Shown: positions 40,609 through 49,354 of the stretch, in pieces
Layout of the letters: each line of letters begins with the position of its first letter
Numbering within the stretch: the first letter of the stretch is position 1
Origin: Sphingopyxis macrogoltabida
GTDB taxonomy: Bacteria > Pseudomonadota > Alphaproteobacteria > Sphingomonadales > Sphingomonadaceae
Assembly (NCBI GenBank): GCA_003241685.1
Contig: QFPJ01000017.1
Coordinates: 1 to 54,359 of the forward strand
DNA: 54,359 bases
Direction of reading: 5' to 3'
Program-made: the position numbers and the translations under genes
The notes under the pieces: model-generated
Seen by the model: the letters and a program-made list of their open reading frames with translations, nothing else
What the model was told of the DNA's origin: nothing
Databases searched by the model: none

Positions 40609-41412
40609 GTGAACAATATCGAAAAGCGGATGCAGTCGCTTCTTGAAAAGGGAAAGGCCGAATTTGGCATTCTCGCTGTCAAGGCAGAGTTCGAGGCGGA
40701 GGGAACCCGCACCGATGAACTGTTGCGCCTGCTCGAAATCGCCCGCCGCGCTGGCGTCAAGGTCGGTCTGAAGATCGGTGGCTGCGAAGCCATTCGCGAT
40801 CTGATCGAATGCCGTCAGTTCGGCGTCGACTATGTCATCGCGCCGATGGTCGAAACGCCCTATGCGCTGTCGAAATATGTGGCGGGCAAGGACAAGGTGT
40901 TCTCGGCCGAAGAGCGCGAGGACATCAGCTTCCTGTTCAACGTCGAAACCCGCCTGACCTTCGATCATATCGATGAGCTGGGCAAGGTGGCGCAGGCGGG
41001 CAAGGCCGGCTTCGTGTTCGGCCGCGTCGATTTCGCCGGATCGATGGGCAAGACCCGCGACTTCGTGAATTCGGACGAGATGATCGATTATGTCGTCAAG
41101 GTTGCGGAAATCGCTCGCGACAGAAATCTGGAACTGGTCGTCGGCGGCGGTGTCAGCCCCGAATCGATCGAACCGCTGCGCCGCGTCCGCAAGGCGCGCC
41201 TCGACCGTTTCGAGACGCGTAAGGTCATTTTCGATGCGGCCGTGCTCGACGGCGACAAGGCTGCGGCCGGCATGGAACTCGCGATCGAGTTCGAACTGCT
41301 GTGGCTCAAGAACAAGCGCGACTATTATGGCGCGATTGCCGCGGAAGACCTGACGCGCATCGAGATGATGGAAGCGCGGCAAAAGAAGAGCGCCGGTCTG
41401 GTAACGGCTTGA
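40609..41412 (+). CDS. HpcH/HpaI aldolase/citrate lyase-like protein
   Basis: The product is 267 aa from a GTG start after ataggaga. It matches the HpcH/HpaI TIM-barrel family: VKVGLKIGGCEAIRDL, VIAPMVETPYALSKYV with the metal-binding Glu, and FGRVDFAGSMGKTRD. These enzymes join or split pyruvate or acetyl units to aldehydes. Its place between rfbH and a ThDP enzyme suggests it builds or trims a carbon branch, but whether it acts on the sugar is not known. The C-terminal 50 residues are helical and charged. Confidence 0.8.
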   Translation: MNNIEKRMQSLLEKGKAEFGILAVKAEFEAEGTRTDELLRLLEIARRAGVKVGLKIGGCEAIRDLIECRQFGVDYVIAPMVETPYALSKYVAGKDKVFSAEEREDISFLFNVETRLTFDHIDELGKVAQAGKAGFVFGRVDFAGSMGKTRDFVNSDEMIDYVVKVAEIARDRNLELVVGGGVSPESIEPLRRVRKARLDRFETRKVIFDAAVLDGDKAAAGMELAIEFELLWLKNKRDYYGAIAAEDLTRIEMMEARQKKSAGLVTA

Positions 41413-41417
41413 GTGCA

Positions 41418-43277
41418 ATGTCCAAGATCCGCGTAGCGGACCTGATCGCCCGGCTGCTGGTCGAGCATGACATCAGCGATATGTTCATGCTGACCGGCGG
41501 CGGGGCGATGCACCTGAACGACGCTTTCGGGCGTGCGAAGGGGTTGCACAAGGTCTTCACTCATCACGAACAGGCGGCTGCGATTGCGGCGGAGGGATAT
41601 GCGCGCCTTTCGGGCAAGCCGGCGGCTGTGAACGTCACCACTGGGCCTGGCGGCGTTAACGCCCTCAATGGTGTCTATGGCGCCTATGTCGATTCGATTC
41701 CGATGGTGGTCGTGTCGGGTCAGGTAAAGCGCGAAACCTGTGCGCCCAATTATCCTGACATTCCGCTGCGCCAACTTGGCGATCAGGAAGTCGATATCGT
41801 GTCGATGGTGCGCGGTATCACGAAATATGCGGTGGTCCTGAATGATCCCGCCGATGCGCGCAAGGTGGTCGAAAAGGCCCTGTATCTGTGCCGACGCGGC
41901 CGTCCTGGACCGGTGTGGATCGACGTGCCGATCGACGTGCAGGCGGCGCCGGTCGATTTCGACGAACTGGAGGCCTTTGATCCCGCGACGCTCGACGCCG
42001 CCGACGAGGCACCGAATACTCATGCGGAACTGGGCGCCTTGACAGGTTCGGCACTCGATGGCGAAGTCGCGGCAGCTCTTGCCGAGCTATACACAGCCGA
42101 ACGGCCGGTGATCCTGGCTGGAGCCGGGATTCGCATTTCCGGGCAGCATGAAGAATTTCTTCGTTTTATCGATCGGGCCGGGGCTGCGGTGGTCACCGGC
42201 TGGAACGCGCATGACGTGCTGCCGAATGCGCACCCGCTCTATGTCGGTCGGCCCGGGACGGTGGGCGACCGCGGCGGTAATTTTGCCGTACAGACGGCGG
42301 ATTATGTGCTGGTGCTTGGATCGCGTCTCAACATTCGTCAGATAAGCTACAATTGGCAAAGTTTCGCGCGCAATGCCCGGGTCGCCATGGTTGATATCGA
42401 CAGCGCAGAACTCCGCAAGCCGACGCTTACGCTGCATCGGCCCGTTCACGCCGATCTGCGCGACTTTTTTGCCGCCGCCGCGCGGCTGGAGAATCCGGTC
42501 GACGACCGAGCGGCCGAGCGCGCCGCCTTCGTCCAGCGCAGCCGGGGGCTGGCCGCACGCTATCCCGTGGTACTGCCCGAATATTCGCAACAGGATTCGC
42601 CAATCAATCCCTATGTGTTCGGCAAGGCATTGTTCGACGAACTGGAAGACGGCGATATCGTCGTGACCGGCGACGGCACCGCGTGCGTGACCATCTTCCA
42701 GGCGGCGCAATTGAAGGACGGGCAGCGCCTGTTCACCAATTCGGGCTGCGCCTCGATGGGCTATGACCTTCCTGCCGCGATCGGTGCCTATCATGCCGGT
42801 GGTGGCCGACGGATCATCTGTCTCGCCGGCGACGGCAGTATCATGATGAATTTGCAGGAGCTGCAGACCATCGTCGGCGGCAAATTGCCGATCAAGATAT
42901 TCGTTCTGAACAACGACGGCTATCATTCCATCCGTCAGTCGCAACAGAACCATTTTCCCGACAATATCGTTGGATGCGGACCGGATAGCGGACTGTCGTT
43001 CCCCGATTTCGCCAGATTGGCCAATGGCTTCGGACTCGATGCGTCGAGGGTGGAATCGCACAGCGCGCTGGCCGCGGCGATCCGCGCGACGCTCGACGGC
43101 GACGGACCTCAGCTATGCGAGGTGATGATTGACAAGCGGCAGGAGTTCGCTCCGAAGCTTAGCTCCCGCCGCCTGGAGGACGGAACGATGGTGTCGCCGA
43201 CACTGGAAGATCTGTCGCCGTTTTTGTCGCGCGAAGAACTGGCTGCGGCGATGGAACCCCATGGGGTCGATGCATGA
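41418..43277 (+). CDS. ThDP-dependent acetolactate synthase-like enzyme (YerE-like candidate)
   Basis: The product is 619 aa with the three-domain ThDP fold. The N-terminal domain has the catalytic Glu in FTHHEQAAAIAAEGYAR and GPGGVNALNGVYGAY. The C-terminal domain has the GDG(x)nN cofactor motif, AGDGSIMMNLQELQ followed by VLNNDGYHSIR. A central domain could hold FAD. In Yersinia, YerE of this family adds a two-carbon unit from pyruvate to CDP-4-keto-3,6-dideoxyglucose in yersiniose synthesis. The rfbFGH context makes that role plausible here. The stop overlaps the HAD gene by 4 nt. Confidence 0.83.
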   Translation: MSKIRVADLIARLLVEHDISDMFMLTGGGAMHLNDAFGRAKGLHKVFTHHEQAAAIAAEGYARLSGKPAAVNVTTGPGGVNALNGVYGAYVDSIPMVVVSGQVKRETCAPNYPDIPLRQLGDQEVDIVSMVRGITKYAVVLNDPADARKVVEKALYLCRRGRPGPVWIDVPIDVQAAPVDFDELEAFDPATLDAADEAPNTHAELGALTGSALDGEVAAALAELYTAERPVILAGAGIRISGQHEEFLRFIDRAGAAVVTGWNAHDVLPNAHPLYVGRPGTVGDRGGNFAVQTADYVLVLGSRLNIRQISYNWQSFARNARVAMVDIDSAELRKPTLTLHRPVHADLRDFFAAAARLENPVDDRAAERAAFVQRSRGLAARYPVVLPEYSQQDSPINPYVFGKALFDELEDGDIVVTGDGTACVTIFQAAQLKDGQRLFTNSGCASMGYDLPAAIGAYHAGGGRRIICLAGDGSIMMNLQELQTIVGGKLPIKIFVLNNDGYHSIRQSQQNHFPDNIVGCGPDSGLSFPDFARLANGFGLDASRVESHSALAAAIRATLDGDGPQLCEVMIDKRQEFAPKLSSRRLEDGTMVSPTLEDLSPFLSREELAAAMEPHGVDA

Positions 43278-43936
43278 GCCGGGTCATCATCTTCGATCTT
43301 GACGGCACACTCGTCGACAGCTGCCTGATTTGCGTGAACATCCTGTCCGATATGCTGTTCGAACGCGGTAGCGACCATGTGATCGACGTGATCGGGGCGC
43401 GGAAATATATGAGCCGGGGCGGTGTCGATATGGTGTCGGCGCTGCTAGGGTCGGAATGTCGCGATGCGAATGCGGAACTTGCCGATTTTCGCGCCCGTTA
43501 TCAGACAACCTTCACCCCCAGGGAATCCTTGTTCCCCGGCGTGTCGGAAGGGTTGGAGGCGCTTCGGGCGGCAGGCTTCACGCTCGCTATATGTTCGAAC
43601 AAGCCGCAGAATCTGTGCGACAAGGTGCTTAAGGACACGGGGCTTGACCGGCATTTCGCCTTGGTCGTCGGCGGACGGGCAGGGCTGCGGCCCAAACCGC
43701 ATCTCGACCTGCTCGACGTGGTGCTCGACGATCTGCGCTGCGCGCCGGCGGATTGCGTTTTCATCGGCGACAGCGAACTCGATCATGCTGTCGCAAGCGC
43801 GTCCGGTATGGCTTTCAAATTCGTCACCTATGGTTACGCCGAGGATGGCTGGATGCCGGACAGAGGCGACATCTACGACTGTTTTCCGACGATGAGCGCG
43901 TCGATCCTGACAGGGGTAGTCACGACGAATGCTTGA
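43274..43936 (+). CDS. HAD-superfamily phosphatase
   Basis: The product is 220 aa. HAD motifs: IIFDLDGTLVDS (nucleophile Asp and acid/base Asp), ICSNKPQ, a Lys in GLRPKPHLD, and FIGDSELDHAVA. A helical cap of the phosphoglycolate-phosphatase type lies between residues 18 and 90. It likely removes a phosphate from a small sugar or keto-acid intermediate of this cluster. It overlaps the neighbouring genes at both ends (4 and 8 nt). Confidence 0.88.
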   Translation: MSRVIIFDLDGTLVDSCLICVNILSDMLFERGSDHVIDVIGARKYMSRGGVDMVSALLGSECRDANAELADFRARYQTTFTPRESLFPGVSEGLEALRAAGFTLAICSNKPQNLCDKVLKDTGLDRHFALVVGGRAGLRPKPHLDLLDVVLDDLRCAPADCVFIGDSELDHAVASASGMAFKFVTYGYAEDGWMPDRGDIYDCFPTMSASILTGVVTTNA

Positions 43937-44876
43937 CGAAGGCGTTGCACGCCGGCTGATCGAGGACGGCCGGCGTATCGTGGTCACGGGAGCTGGTGGC
44001 TGGTTAGGCTTGGCGACCATCGACATGCTGCATAAGGCGCTGGGCGATGCGTTCGCCGATCGGGTCGCCTGTTTCGGGTCGACGCGGCGTGATCTTATCC
44101 TGCGCGGCGGAGTCCGCGTGACGCAAGCGAGGCTGGACAGCCTGGCGGCGCTTCCGCCGCGTCCGAGCATGGTCCTGCACCTTGCTTTTCTGACCAAGGA
44201 TCGAGCGGAGGCGATGGACGAAGCGTCCTATCGCGCGGCAAACATGGCGATCACGCGCACCGTTCTCGACGCGCTGCCGGCCATTGGGGCCGAGGGCGCC
44301 TTCGTCGCATCCTCGGGCGCGGCGACCAAGGCCGACGACCCGGCCGCGTCGGCCGCGATGCGGCTATATGGCGCGATGAAGCGCGATGACGAAACGGCCT
44401 TCGCCGAATGGGCGGAGGGAGCCGGCACGACGGCGCTGATCGGGCGAATTTACAATATCACCGGTCCCTATATCAACAAGCATCAGGCCTATGCGATCGC
44501 CAATTTCATCGTCGATGCGCTCGACAGCCGGCCGATCAAGGTGCTGGCACCGCGCCCGGTCGTTCGCGGTTACTCGGCAATCCGTGACCTGATGTCGCTG
44601 GTCTTCGGAATGCTGCTGGATGATGAGGGCGCCGCGGTGCGGTTCGATTCGGGCGGTGAAGTCCTGGAACTGGGCGACGTTGCCGGTCATGTCGCTGCCG
44701 TGTTGGGGGGAACTGTCGATCGCGCACCGATAACGCGGGACGATACCGACCATTATGTCGGCGACGACCAACATTATCGTGCGCTCCTCGATCGGCAGGG
44801 AATTGTGGCGCAGTCGCTCGACGACCAGATTCGCGAAACAGCCGAATATATTCGGGGTGCCCGGCATGACGGGTAA
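43929..44876 (+). CDS. NAD(P)-dependent epimerase/reductase, extended SDR
   Basis: The product is 315 aa. The cofactor motif is VVTGAGGWLGLATI at residues 18-31, and the catalytic YGAMK (Tyr-x-x-x-Lys) is preceded by a Ser-rich ASSGAAT. This is an extended SDR of the kind that reduces or epimerises nucleotide sugars. In yersiniose synthesis a reductase (YerF) follows YerE, and this gene is in that position. That assignment is from context. It is the last gene of the tightly overlapping sugar block; 88 nt separate it from the export gene. Confidence 0.85.
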   Translation: MLDEGVARRLIEDGRRIVVTGAGGWLGLATIDMLHKALGDAFADRVACFGSTRRDLILRGGVRVTQARLDSLAALPPRPSMVLHLAFLTKDRAEAMDEASYRAANMAITRTVLDALPAIGAEGAFVASSGAATKADDPAASAAMRLYGAMKRDDETAFAEWAEGAGTTALIGRIYNITGPYINKHQAYAIANFIVDALDSRPIKVLAPRPVVRGYSAIRDLMSLVFGMLLDDEGAAVRFDSGGEVLELGDVAGHVAAVLGGTVDRAPITRDDTDHYVGDDQHYRALLDRQGIVAQSLDDQIRETAEYIRGARHDG

Positions 44877-44964
44877 TCATGCTGGTGCAACCCTTTGGCC
44901 TATGTTACGGCGCCCTCCGCTGAAGCCTATGGTTTTGGTTAAAAGGGCGCGGAAAGGAAAATCA

Positions 44965-46914
44965 ATGTCTCTTGGGAGTGCGACCGGCAGCAGGCTGGCT
45001 CTGCTGACTGTCAGTGCGGTTGCATTGGAGGTGGCGGTTTTTTCTTCGCTGGCGTCGGCGCAGATGGTCGATCCGCGGTACGGTAACGGATCGCAATATG
45101 GAACCAATACGCCGTCCGGGTCTCCGCTCGATTCGGGACAGCCGGTGGTCGTTCGCGAAAGCAACACCCAGGCCGATCCGGTGATTGGTCAGTACGAGCC
45201 TGTTTCGATCAGTGGCGAAAGCCGTGACAGCGACGAATATGACCCTTATTCGCGCCAGTTCAACAACAGTCAGATCCTCGATCCGCGGCTTTTGCCAGCG
45301 GAGCCGCCGAAGCCCGGCGAATATGAAACCTGGATTCAGCGGTTCACCGGGCTGAAGCTGAAACGTTTCGGATCGGACCTGATCCTGCCGTCGAACCGCG
45401 ACTTCGCCGTGCCGTCGGTGGCGACGGTGCCGCCCGACTATGCGCTCAACGTCGGCGACGTCGTGGCTGTGAACCTGACGGGGTCGGTTGAAGGCAGCGC
45501 CAATTTCGAGATCGATCGCAACGGTCAGATTTTCATGCCCAATGTCGGCGCGGTCAATGTCGCGGGCGTGCGCTATCGCGATCTGAAGGACCGCGTGTCG
45601 CAGGCTCTGGGGCGCAAATATCGCGGCTTCGAGGTGTCGGTCAGCGTTGAAAAGCTGCGCGGCGTGCGCGTCTATGTGACCGGTTTCGCCAACAACCCCG
45701 GCGCCTATACCGTCAACAGTCTGTCCACGCTGGTCAATGCCGTTCTGGCGGCCGGCGGGCCGGCGGCCGGCGGCAGCTTCCGTTCGGTCAAGCTGTATCG
45801 CAACGGTCAGGAGGTCACCGATTTCGATCTGTACGACCTGCTGCGTAACGGCGACCGGTCGCGCGACCCGCTGTTGCAGAATGAAGACGTGCTATTCATC
45901 CCGCCGGTCGGCCGTCAGATCGCGGTAATCGGCAGCGTCAACGATCAGGCTATATATGAAACCCGGGCGGGCGAGAGCCTCGCCGATTCCGTGCGCTACG
46001 CCGGTGGGCCGACCGATGTCGCCGATTCATCGCGCCTGATCCTTTATCGCCTGAGCGACCGCGACACCGTGGGCAGCCGCGAAATCTCGATCACCGAAGC
46101 CGCATCGATGCCGGCGGAACCCGGCGATATCATCCAGTTTCTCCCGCAAGGAACGCTGGCTCGGCCGCTCGAGCGTCAGCAGGTGATCGTGCGGCTGGAG
46201 GGCGAGGTCAATCGCCCTGGCAACTATTATGTCGCGCCGAACACGCCGTTGCAGCAAGTGGTCGATATGGCTGGCGGCCTGACGCCGCGCGCCTTCGTCT
46301 ATGGTACGCGCTTCACGCGCGAGTCGGTCCGCGCGCAGCAACAGGACAGTTTCGACGAGGCGCTGGAACAGATGGAGCTGGTTCTGGCGGCCGCGCCGTT
46401 GAATCAGGACCGAACGGTCGATGCGGGCGAACGGCAGTTGCAGCTTTCCTCTGCGCGCAATTTCGTCGATCGGCTGCGTGACTCCGAACCGGACGGCCGT
46501 TTGGTGCTTAACCTGACGCCTGATATGACCACGTTGCCTGGCAATTTGCTGCTGGAAAACAACGATCGGATCGTTGTCCCGCCGCGGGTCGACACGGTCG
46601 GTGTATTCGGCGCGGTCTATCGCCCGGCTTCGTTCCTGCTGAACAATGAGAGCCCACTGAGGGTGAAAGACTATGTCGAGCAGGCGGGCGGCACGATCCG
46701 GGGCGCCGACAAGGGAAATATCTTCGTCGTTCGCGCGAACGGGTCCGTGTTGACACGTAGCCGCGGCGGGATGAATGCCCGCGTACTGCCCGGCGACACG
46801 GTTTTCGTTCCGATCAAGACGCAGTCCTCGTCGCTGCTTGCGACCCTGCGCGACATTTCGCAGGTGATCTTCCAGTTCGGCATTACCGCCGCTGCCGTGG
46901 CGGCGATCCAGTGA
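44965..46914 (+). CDS. polysaccharide export outer-membrane (OPX) protein
   Basis: The product is 649 aa. A signal peptide (hydrophobic VSAVALEVAVFSSLASAQ) lacks a lipobox Cys, unlike Wza. A polysaccharide-export domain follows (YALNVGDVVAVNLTGSVEG, INGQ-like DRNGQIFMPNVGAVNVAG, about 155-250), then several SLBB-type modules, for example VYVTGFANNPGAYTVN, VIVRLEGEVNRPGNYYV and GVFGAVYRPASFLL. The end ITAAAVAAIQ is short and hydrophobic. It should form the outer-membrane part of a capsule or O-polysaccharide exporter with the next gene. The start at 44965 follows ggaaagg. An earlier ATG lies at 44866. Confidence 0.9.
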   Translation: MSLGSATGSRLALLTVSAVALEVAVFSSLASAQMVDPRYGNGSQYGTNTPSGSPLDSGQPVVVRESNTQADPVIGQYEPVSISGESRDSDEYDPYSRQFNNSQILDPRLLPAEPPKPGEYETWIQRFTGLKLKRFGSDLILPSNRDFAVPSVATVPPDYALNVGDVVAVNLTGSVEGSANFEIDRNGQIFMPNVGAVNVAGVRYRDLKDRVSQALGRKYRGFEVSVSVEKLRGVRVYVTGFANNPGAYTVNSLSTLVNAVLAAGGPAAGGSFRSVKLYRNGQEVTDFDLYDLLRNGDRSRDPLLQNEDVLFIPPVGRQIAVIGSVNDQAIYETRAGESLADSVRYAGGPTDVADSSRLILYRLSDRDTVGSREISITEAASMPAEPGDIIQFLPQGTLARPLERQQVIVRLEGEVNRPGNYYVAPNTPLQQVVDMAGGLTPRAFVYGTRFTRESVRAQQQDSFDEALEQMELVLAAAPLNQDRTVDAGERQLQLSSARNFVDRLRDSEPDGRLVLNLTPDMTTLPGNLLLENNDRIVVPPRVDTVGVFGAVYRPASFLLNNESPLRVKDYVEQAGGTIRGADKGNIFVVRANGSVLTRSRGGMNARVLPGDTVFVPIKTQSSSLLATLRDISQVIFQFGITAAAVAAIQ

Positions 46915-48008
46915 TGAAAACCGGGCGCCCAACTTCGGTGACGGGCCTGCTGGCACAGGCCCCTGTCCTTCGCTCGCCATTCTGGCGCCGGACGATTCTG
47001 ATCCTTGCCCTGGCGATCTGCGCCTTACTGACCTTTTTTCCGGAAAAATATCGCGCGATGGCGAGCTTGACGCCGACCGACCCGTCGGCGCTGGGCCTCA
47101 GTGGGACGCTGGGTCAGTTCGGATCGATCGGCAACGTATTCGGTAATCAGGCGGCGATCGAGGTCAGCATGAAGGTCGCGCGCAGCGATGTCGTGCGCAA
47201 CAAGGTTTCCGAACGGCTCAATCTGCCCAAACGGCTGGGCAAGACAAAGCTCAAAACGATGCGCTGGCTTGACCGCAAGGTCGACGTCAACACGGTGCGC
47301 GGTGGTATCATCGAGTTCGAGATTTCCCTGCGCGATGCCAAGCTCGCCGAACAGATCATCTCTGTCTATGGCGAAGCGGTCCGGGCCGAACTTGCGACGA
47401 TTTCGCAGAACCAGACCGCCTATAAGCGCGACATTCTGAACAATCTGATCACGGAGGCGAGCGACCGGCTGGCGAAATCTCAAGCGGCGTATGACACGTT
47501 CCGGTTGCAGACCCGCTATAGCAGCCCTCAAGCCGCCATCTATGCCGCGGGCGACCGCATTCCGCAGCTCGAAACGCTGATCCGCTCGAAGGAAGTCGAG
47601 CTGAATGCCGCGAGGCAATTCGGTACCGACGACAATATCAAGGTCCGTCAAATCCTTGCGGAGATGGAATCGCTTCAGCGCCATCTTGACGAGGCGAGAT
47701 CAACGTCCCCGGCCGCACAGAGTTCGGTGGGTCAAGTGGTCGAACGGTCGACGCAAGTCGACAAGCTTCGCCGCGATCTGGATGTCGCGCAGGGCCTGTT
47801 CGACAATTACAAGCGGTTTTTGCAGGGCACGTCGGTCGAAGACCTGACGGCGACGGCGAATATCCGCATTCTCGAACAAGCGCACATCGATACGGCGCGG
47901 CAGTATAATTATATTCCGCTGTCGATCGGGATCCTACTGCTGCTCGTGGGGCTGGGGATCGAATTTTACCTGCTTCGTCTGCCGATCGGGGCCAGGGTCG
48001 AACCGTGA
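46914..48008 (+). CDS. chain-length/polysaccharide co-polymerase (PCP), kinase-less
   Basis: The product is 364 aa. It has a Wzz-type layout: an N-terminal membrane helix (about 27-42), a periplasmic domain rich in coiled coil (about 170-320), and a C-terminal helix (about 333-352) near the end. No tyrosine-kinase domain follows. The PNxP-type motif before the second helix is not obvious. It controls chain length or links the export pore, and its start overlaps the OPX gene (TGATG). The next gene overlaps its stop by 4 nt. Confidence 0.86.
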   Translation: MKTGRPTSVTGLLAQAPVLRSPFWRRTILILALAICALLTFFPEKYRAMASLTPTDPSALGLSGTLGQFGSIGNVFGNQAAIEVSMKVARSDVVRNKVSERLNLPKRLGKTKLKTMRWLDRKVDVNTVRGGIIEFEISLRDAKLAEQIISVYGEAVRAELATISQNQTAYKRDILNNLITEASDRLAKSQAAYDTFRLQTRYSSPQAAIYAAGDRIPQLETLIRSKEVELNAARQFGTDDNIKVRQILAEMESLQRHLDEARSTSPAAQSSVGQVVERSTQVDKLRRDLDVAQGLFDNYKRFLQGTSVEDLTATANIRILEQAHIDTARQYNYIPLSIGILLLLVGLGIEFYLLRLPIGARVEP

Positions 48009-48958
48009 ACGCCGTATCGGCTTCGCAGCGTCCCGATCTTTCGGTCGTCATTCCCTGCTTCAACGAAGAAGAGAATGCGGAACCGATCTATCGGGCGGTG
48101 GCCGGGCAGCTCGAACCGCTCGACCTGAGCTTCGAGATCATCTTTATCGATAATGATTCATCGGATCGCACGGTGGATATCCTTCGCGAAATTTGCCGGC
48201 GCGATCCGCGCGTCCGGCTGATCGTCAACACGCGCAATTTCGGTCAGATGCGCTCGCCGACCTATGGCATCTACCAGGCGCATGGCCGCGCCGTTGTTGG
48301 CATGTGCGCCGATTTTCAGGATCCGCCCGACCTGCTCCCCGAATTCGTAAGGCGATGGCGCGATGGCGCCGATATCGTGCTGGGTGTACGCTTGGCGGAG
48401 CAAAAGGTCGGTTTCCTTCTGCGCAACCTGCGCAAGATATCCTATTGGGCGTCGCGCAATTTCGGCGATTATCCGATCATTCCCAATGCGACGGGGTTCG
48501 GTCTCTACACGGCGCGCGTCGTCGAAGCGACGAAGCGGTTGGCAGAGCCCGAGCCTTTTTTTCGGGGAATGCTGGTGGAAACCGGCTATCGACTGGAGAC
48601 CATTCCCTATCCGCGTCCGCAACGCGCAGGCGGCGTGTCGAAGAATAATTTCTTTGCGCTGCTCGACTTCGCCATGTCGGCGCTTGCCGGTTCGTCGAAG
48701 CGTCTGCTTCGCGTTCCGCTCTACATCGGCGTGTTCGGCGCCCTGATGACGATCCTGATGCTGATCGGCGGAATCACCGCCTTCTTCCTCGATCGGCCGA
48801 TCGCGGCCTGGTTTATCGCGGCGATCGTGCAGGCCGAATTCGCGTTGCTGTTTCTGTTTTTGGGCCTGTTGGGCGACAACCTCCGCATTGTTTCGGAGCG
48901 CACGCGGCAGACGCCGCTCGTGCTCGAACGGGAGCGTGTCAATTTTCCGGACGAATAG
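48005..48958 (+). CDS. GtrB-like family 2 glycosyltransferase
   Basis: The product is 317 aa from a GTG start. GT2 domain: VVIPCFNEEENAEPIY, IIFIDNDSSDRTVDIL, and ADFQDPPDLLPEF (DxD-like). The C-terminal part has two membrane helices (about 238-262 and 270-295). This matches dolichol-phosphate-mannose synthase/GtrB enzymes, which load a sugar from a nucleotide donor onto undecaprenyl phosphate. The gene after it encodes GtrA, so the pair is likely functional. Confidence 0.9.
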   Translation: MNAVSASQRPDLSVVIPCFNEEENAEPIYRAVAGQLEPLDLSFEIIFIDNDSSDRTVDILREICRRDPRVRLIVNTRNFGQMRSPTYGIYQAHGRAVVGMCADFQDPPDLLPEFVRRWRDGADIVLGVRLAEQKVGFLLRNLRKISYWASRNFGDYPIIPNATGFGLYTARVVEATKRLAEPEPFFRGMLVETGYRLETIPYPRPQRAGGVSKNNFFALLDFAMSALAGSSKRLLRVPLYIGVFGALMTILMLIGGITAFFLDRPIAAWFIAAIVQAEFALLFLFLGLLGDNLRIVSERTRQTPLVLERERVNFPDE

Positions 48959-48961
48959 GTG

Positions 48962-49354
48962 ATGTCGATCACTCTTGACCGGGCGCGTTTGGCGGAACTG
49001 TGGCGCTATTATCAGGCGGCGGTCGTCAACACGCTGTTCGGGCTGTCCGTTTACTTCCTGCTGGTGTGGCTGGGCGTCAACCTGTTCGTTGCGCAGTTGG
49101 TGTCGCAGATCGCCGGCATCATCTTCAATTATTTCGTTTACAGCAATTATGTCTTTCGCGGGTCCGATCCCGCGATCCTGCGCTTCGCCCTTGCCTATGG
49201 GGTCAATTACCTCATCAATCTGAGCGCCCTGTGGGTGATCGTCCAGTTTGTGCCGTCACCCTATATCGCGGGATTGGCGTCAACGTTGTTCGCTTCGATC
49301 GTGAACTATCTTTTGCTGCGTTCTTTCGTCTTCACGAAGAAAAGCCATGACTGA
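48962..49354 (+). CDS. GtrA-like flippase
   Basis: The product is 130 aa with four membrane helices, the GtrA/DPMS family layout: ELWRYYQAAVVNTLFGLSVY, then QIAGIIFNYFVYSNYVFRG, and a closing IVNYLLLRSFVF. It would flip undecaprenyl-phosphate sugar across the membrane. The start ATG at 48962 is preferred over a GTG three bases earlier. It overlaps the following gene by 8 nt. Confidence 0.9.
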   Translation: MSITLDRARLAELWRYYQAAVVNTLFGLSVYFLLVWLGVNLFVAQLVSQIAGIIFNYFVYSNYVFRGSDPAILRFALAYGVNYLINLSALWVIVQFVPSPYIAGLASTLFASIVNYLLLRSFVFTKKSHD

